A stretch of 64,000 bases of DNA from Alphaproteobacteria bacterium (GTDB lineage Bacteria; Pseudomonadota; Alphaproteobacteria; Micropepsales; Micropepsaceae). This document shows positions 61,490 through 64,000 of the stretch, in pieces. The translations under genes were made by a program, and so were the position numbers. A model generated the notes under the pieces. The model did not search any database. It saw only the letters and a program-made list of their open reading frames with translations, and had not been told where the DNA came from. The first letter of the stretch is position 1; each line of letters begins with the position of its first letter. The DNA lies in NCBI GenBank assembly GCA_947473475.1, contig CANJBZ010000016.1, positions 1 through 64,000 of the forward strand. The letters are read 5' to 3'.

Positions 61490-62572
61490 ATGCGAGCGAA
61501 AATCCTCCGCTTCTCTATGTGCCTGTTTGCGACGCTGCTGCCAACGTTGGCGCGAGCCGCAACGCCCGCATTCGATCCGGCACAGCTTTCGCGCGCGGTC
61601 GAACAAATCGGCGCTTTTCAGCGCGCCCATGCATTGATCGTCGCGCGCGATGGCAAGCCGCTGGTGGAGCGGGTTTTCCGTGGGCCATCGCTCGATACGC
61701 CGGTCAACGTCAAATCCGCGTCGAAAACGATTGTCGATGCGCTGATCGGCATCGCCATCGACAAGAAGATGATCGCGAGTACCGATTCTCCGATCCTGCC
61801 GCTGCTCAAGGCGCGCGCGCCCGCGGGGCTTTCGCCGAAGGTCGGCGCCATCACGGTCGACCATCTGTTGTCGATGCGGGCCGGTCTCGAGCGCACGTCC
61901 GGGCGGCTCTATTACGGCCGCTGGGTGGCCAGTCCAAATTGGATACAGGCCGCGCTGTCGCGTCCGTTCGCCGATGAGCCCGGCGGCATGATGCTGTATT
62001 CGACGGGCAACACGCATTTGTTGTCGGCGATCCTGACCGACATATCGGGGCGCACGACTCTGGACCTGGCGCGCGAATGGCTTGGCAAGCCGCTGGATAT
62101 GGCCATTCCCGCCTGGACGCGCGATCCGCAAGGCGTCTATTTCGGCGGCAACGAGATGGCGGTCAGTCCTCGTGCGCTGCTGCGTTTCGGGGAAATGTTC
62201 CGCAATGGCGGCATGCACCAAGGCACGCGCGTTTTGCCCGAAAGCTGGGTGCGCGCCTCATGGACCGCACGCACACATGACCGCCATGACGATGGTTACG
62301 GCTATGGCTGGTTCATCACCGAGGCGCACGGCCAGCGTATTTATTACGCCTGGGGCTTCGGAGGGCAGATGCTTTACGTCGTGCCGTCACTGGCGATGAC
62401 GATTGTGGTCACGTCCGATTCATCGGCCAATTTCATCGAGACCGATTATCACTGCGCGCTGCAAACCATCATCGGCGACGGCTTTGTTCCCACCGCGATG
62501 AACCAGCGTTTCAACGAACCCTCAATCGCCTCCATACACGGCTGCAACGTCGTGCAAGGATTCGCGCCATAA
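61490..62572 (+). CDS. Secreted class C serine hydrolase (beta-lactamase fold)
   Basis: A 360-residue protein with a signal peptide (ILRFSMCLFATLLPTLARAA). The SxxK motif is SASK at residues 76-79, the Tyr motif is YSTGN near 167, and WGFGGQMLYV fills the HTG-like place near 285. These are class C beta-lactamase/EstB-like serine hydrolases, which can be carboxylesterases or peptidases. It should act in the periplasm. It starts 76 bp after the OCD-like gene. Ester or amide hydrolysis of the catabolic substrate is one option. Confidence 0.85.
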   Translation: MRAKILRFSMCLFATLLPTLARAATPAFDPAQLSRAVEQIGAFQRAHALIVARDGKPLVERVFRGPSLDTPVNVKSASKTIVDALIGIAIDKKMIASTDSPILPLLKARAPAGLSPKVGAITVDHLLSMRAGLERTSGRLYYGRWVASPNWIQAALSRPFADEPGGMMLYSTGNTHLLSAILTDISGRTTLDLAREWLGKPLDMAIPAWTRDPQGVYFGGNEMAVSPRALLRFGEMFRNGGMHQGTRVLPESWVRASWTARTHDRHDDGYGYGWFITEAHGQRIYYAWGFGGQMLYVVPSLAMTIVVTSDSSANFIETDYHCALQTIIGDGFVPTAMNQRFNEPSIASIHGCNVVQGFAP

Positions 62573-62573
62573 T

Positions 62574-62613
62574 TCCCTCTCCCCTTTTCGGGGAGAGGGT
62601 TAGGGTGAGGGGG
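62574..62613. repeat. Palindromic repeat related to family C, short
   Basis: CCCTCTCCCCTTTTCGGGGAGAGGG followed by ttagggtgaggggg. It shares the CCCTCTCCCC...GGGGAGAGGG arm with the family C units but lacks the GCACTTGCG hairpin. Directly after the serine hydrolase stop, so it may also act as a terminator. Confidence 0.75.
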
Positions 62614-62697
62614 CGGTCTCTCTGCCGCACGATCTTTTCGCCGCGCAGACGCGCGGCGGCTGGGTGGCCGGGGCAAGCCCGGCCATGGTGAGTGGGA

Positions 62698-63174
62698 TCA
62701 CCCCACGGCTTGCAGCACGGTATCGCCGCGTTTTACCGGCTCGGCGGCGACCAGCACGAAGGCAATAACGCATGCCTCGGTCCCGCGGTTGATCCAATTG
62801 TGTACCGTGCCGCGCTGCACCAAAACATCGCCCTGCTTCAGATGTACCGATGTGCCGTCCATCTCCATGTCGATCTCGCCGGAGATGACAACCGCGTAAT
62901 CGATTGAGTCGGTACGATGGTTGCGGGGCGACACGCCCGGCTCATAGCGCACGATGCGAAACACCGTGCCGCCGGGATCGGTCGAAGCGACCGGGCGCAA
63001 GCCGCCGTCTTCTGAACCGGCATTGTCGGTTGGGAACGATCCCGTTGACCACACCACGCAACTGTGGTGCCTTTCGCGGCCCGAGCGCACATTCCTGCAC
63101 GCCTCATCGAACAGCACGATGGGCTTGCCATTCTCGTCATGACCGGTAACGACACGTCTGATTTTCAGGGACAT
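62698..63174 (-). CDS. Small cupin protein
   Basis: A 158-residue single-cupin protein. The metal motif is diverged: PRNHRTDSIDYAVVISGEID followed by LKQGDVLVQRGTVHNWINR, where the conserved His of the second motif is present. The N-terminus SLKIRRVVTGHDENGKPIVL is typical of cupins found with catabolic genes. No signal peptide. It lies alone on the minus strand, convergent with the serine hydrolase. Function unknown; it may bind a carboxylic acid or salvage a metabolite. Confidence 0.85.
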   Translation of the reverse strand: MSLKIRRVVTGHDENGKPIVLFDEACRNVRSGRERHHSCVVWSTGSFPTDNAGSEDGGLRPVASTDPGGTVFRIVRYEPGVSPRNHRTDSIDYAVVISGEIDMEMDGTSVHLKQGDVLVQRGTVHNWINRGTEACVIAFVLVAAEPVKRGDTVLQAVG

Positions 63175-63269
63175 CGCTGGATTCCATTGCGCAATAGGTG
63201 CCCGTTTCTTCTATTGTGCTCCGGGCTATCGCGCAAAGGTGTCACGCGAAGGCGCAAGGAAGGTGCCGG

Positions 63270-63545
63270 ATGAATTTCAGGATCGATCATCGTACACTGA
63301 AGGGCATGCCTTGGCCTTCCCCCTTTTCGCAGCGGCACAGAAGGCACACGTCCGAACCCGTGGCCATTCCAGCGGCAGCCGTGATCGCCGTCGCCGTGGC
63401 CGCCTTTGCCATAGGCGCGTTGGCGATCGGTAGCCTCGCGATCGGACGCATGGCGATAGGCCGCGCGCGCATCAAGAAACTGACCATCGACGAACTGAAC
63501 GTGCGGCGGCTAAACGGAATCGAACAAGTCACACCAATGGAATAA
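63270..63545 (+). CDS. Small membrane protein with AIG repeats
   Basis: A 91-residue protein with a hydrophobic segment VAIPAAAVIAVAVAAFAIG, then short repeats of the form (A)IG(A/S/R)LAIG (AIGALAIGSLAIGRMAIGR), and a basic C-terminus (RARIKKLTIDELNVRRLNG). I recognise such AIG-repeat proteins as hypothetical inner-membrane proteins. ATG 63270 has AAGGAAGG upstream; an in-frame start at 63198 would add a non-conserved leader. It is 14 bp before the SMP-30-like gene, so may be cotranscribed. Confidence 0.65.
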   Translation: MNFRIDHRTLKGMPWPSPFSQRHRRHTSEPVAIPAAAVIAVAVAAFAIGALAIGSLAIGRMAIGRARIKKLTIDELNVRRLNGIEQVTPME

Positions 63546-63559
63546 CCGGGGGATACCAC

Positions 63560-64000
63560 ATGGAACGGCGTACATTTCTAAAGGCTGCGGCAGGGACTGT
63601 CGCGGCGGCGGCGCTTGCACCGGCCGCGCACGCGGATGAGCTGCCATTGGGGCCGCTCCCCGGTACGCGCTACCCCGATCCGCGCGTAGAAGTGCTCAGT
63701 CCCAAGTTCAAGTACAAGATCGGCAACGCCTTCATCGAACGCGTCGCGACCGGCTGCCGTTGGGCGGAAGGGCCGGTGTATGTGCGCGACGGCGGCTATT
63801 TGCTGTGGAGCGACATTCCGAACAACCGCATCATGCGCTGGAGCGAAGACGACGGCCATGTCAGCGTGTTCCGCTCTCCGTCGAACAATTCCAACGGCAA
63901 CACGCGCGACCGCGAAGGCCGCCTGCTCACCTGCGAGCATGACACGCGCCGCGTCACACGCACGGAGCATGACAGCACCATCACCGTGCTGATGGACAAA
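63560..64000 (+). CDS. SMP-30/gluconolactonase-like protein, Tat-exported (partial)
   Basis: A protein cut by the window end after 147 codons. It starts MERRTFLKAAAGTVAAAALA, a Tat signal, so periplasmic. The mature part has SMP-30/gluconolactonase features: RVATGCRWAEGPVYVRDGGY, LLWSDIPNNRIMRWSEDDG and NGNTRDREGRLLTCEHDTRR. The conserved Glu of AEGP and Asn of SNGNTRD are metal ligands in this family. It would hydrolyse a lactone. It is 14 bp after the AIG-repeat gene. Confidence 0.9.
   Translation, partial: MERRTFLKAAAGTVAAAALAPAAHADELPLGPLPGTRYPDPRVEVLSPKFKYKIGNAFIERVATGCRWAEGPVYVRDGGYLLWSDIPNNRIMRWSEDDGHVSVFRSPSNNSNGNTRDREGRLLTCEHDTRRVTRTEHDSTITVLMDK

Overview
This 64 kb window is GC-rich, almost wholly coding DNA from a Gram-negative bacterium, most likely an alphaproteobacterium. 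The grounds are the gene families present: a Lig-type protocatechuate 4,5-cleavage pathway, Tat-exported molybdoenzymes, several c-type cytochromes, an RND pump and an imelysin iron operon. Dispersed palindromes at 31824-31921 also resemble repeats I recall from Rhizobiales-like genomes. Genus cannot be fixed from the sequence. I saw no rRNA or tRNA gene, no CRISPR array, no prophage and no transposase.

Layout, left part (1-25.5 kb): the 5' part of an RTX/calcium-binding repeat protein with an internal 570-bp duplication, its upstream LuxR-type regulator, a glycosyltransferase, a secreted NHL beta-propeller, a DUF1003 membrane protein, a 227-bp direct repeat, an MFS carrier, a glycosyltransferase/TPR protein, a YVTN propeller facing a c-type cytochrome, a ParD/ParE pair with a palindromic operator candidate, an IorAB-type molybdenum hydroxylase, a FIST protein plus GAF-histidine kinase (NosP/NahK-like), a 1-Cys peroxiredoxin, an MFS exporter, and an RND pump (adaptor and permease, no outer-membrane channel).

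Middle (25.5-41 kb): a five-gene imelysin operon (imelysin, multicopper oxidase, di-heme oxidoreductase, second imelysin-like protein, DUF1513 propeller), a zeta-class GST, an Lrp regulator divergent from thioredoxin reductase, a SoxCD-like sulfite dehydrogenase with a c4-type cytochrome, an alcohol dehydrogenase, an M20 peptidase and an aldo/keto reductase.

Right part (41-64 kb) is a catabolic island. LigK, a DUF1932 dehydrogenase, LigJ, a DctA-like carrier, LigI, LigA, LigB and LigC lie on the minus strand and together account for protocatechuate going to pyruvate plus oxaloacetate, except that no LigU/GalD tautomerase is seen. Beyond a divergent pair of enol-lactonase-like hydrolases (one with its nucleophile serine replaced by alanine) and an ArsR/AHSA1 pair comes a less familiar set: two tandem gentisate-dioxygenase-like cupins, a secreted cupin, two FAH-family hydrolases, a class II aldolase-type protein, a 4,5-dihydroxyphthalate-decarboxylase-like protein, another two-domain cupin, an ornithine-cyclodeaminase-like dehydrogenase, a class C serine hydrolase, a small cupin and an SMP-30-like protein. 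This second set looks like an uncharacterised aromatic-acid route that may feed the Lig pathway. At least four families of palindromic intergenic repeats are spread through the window, densest in this part, and in three places they supply or directly precede the ribosome-binding site of the next gene.
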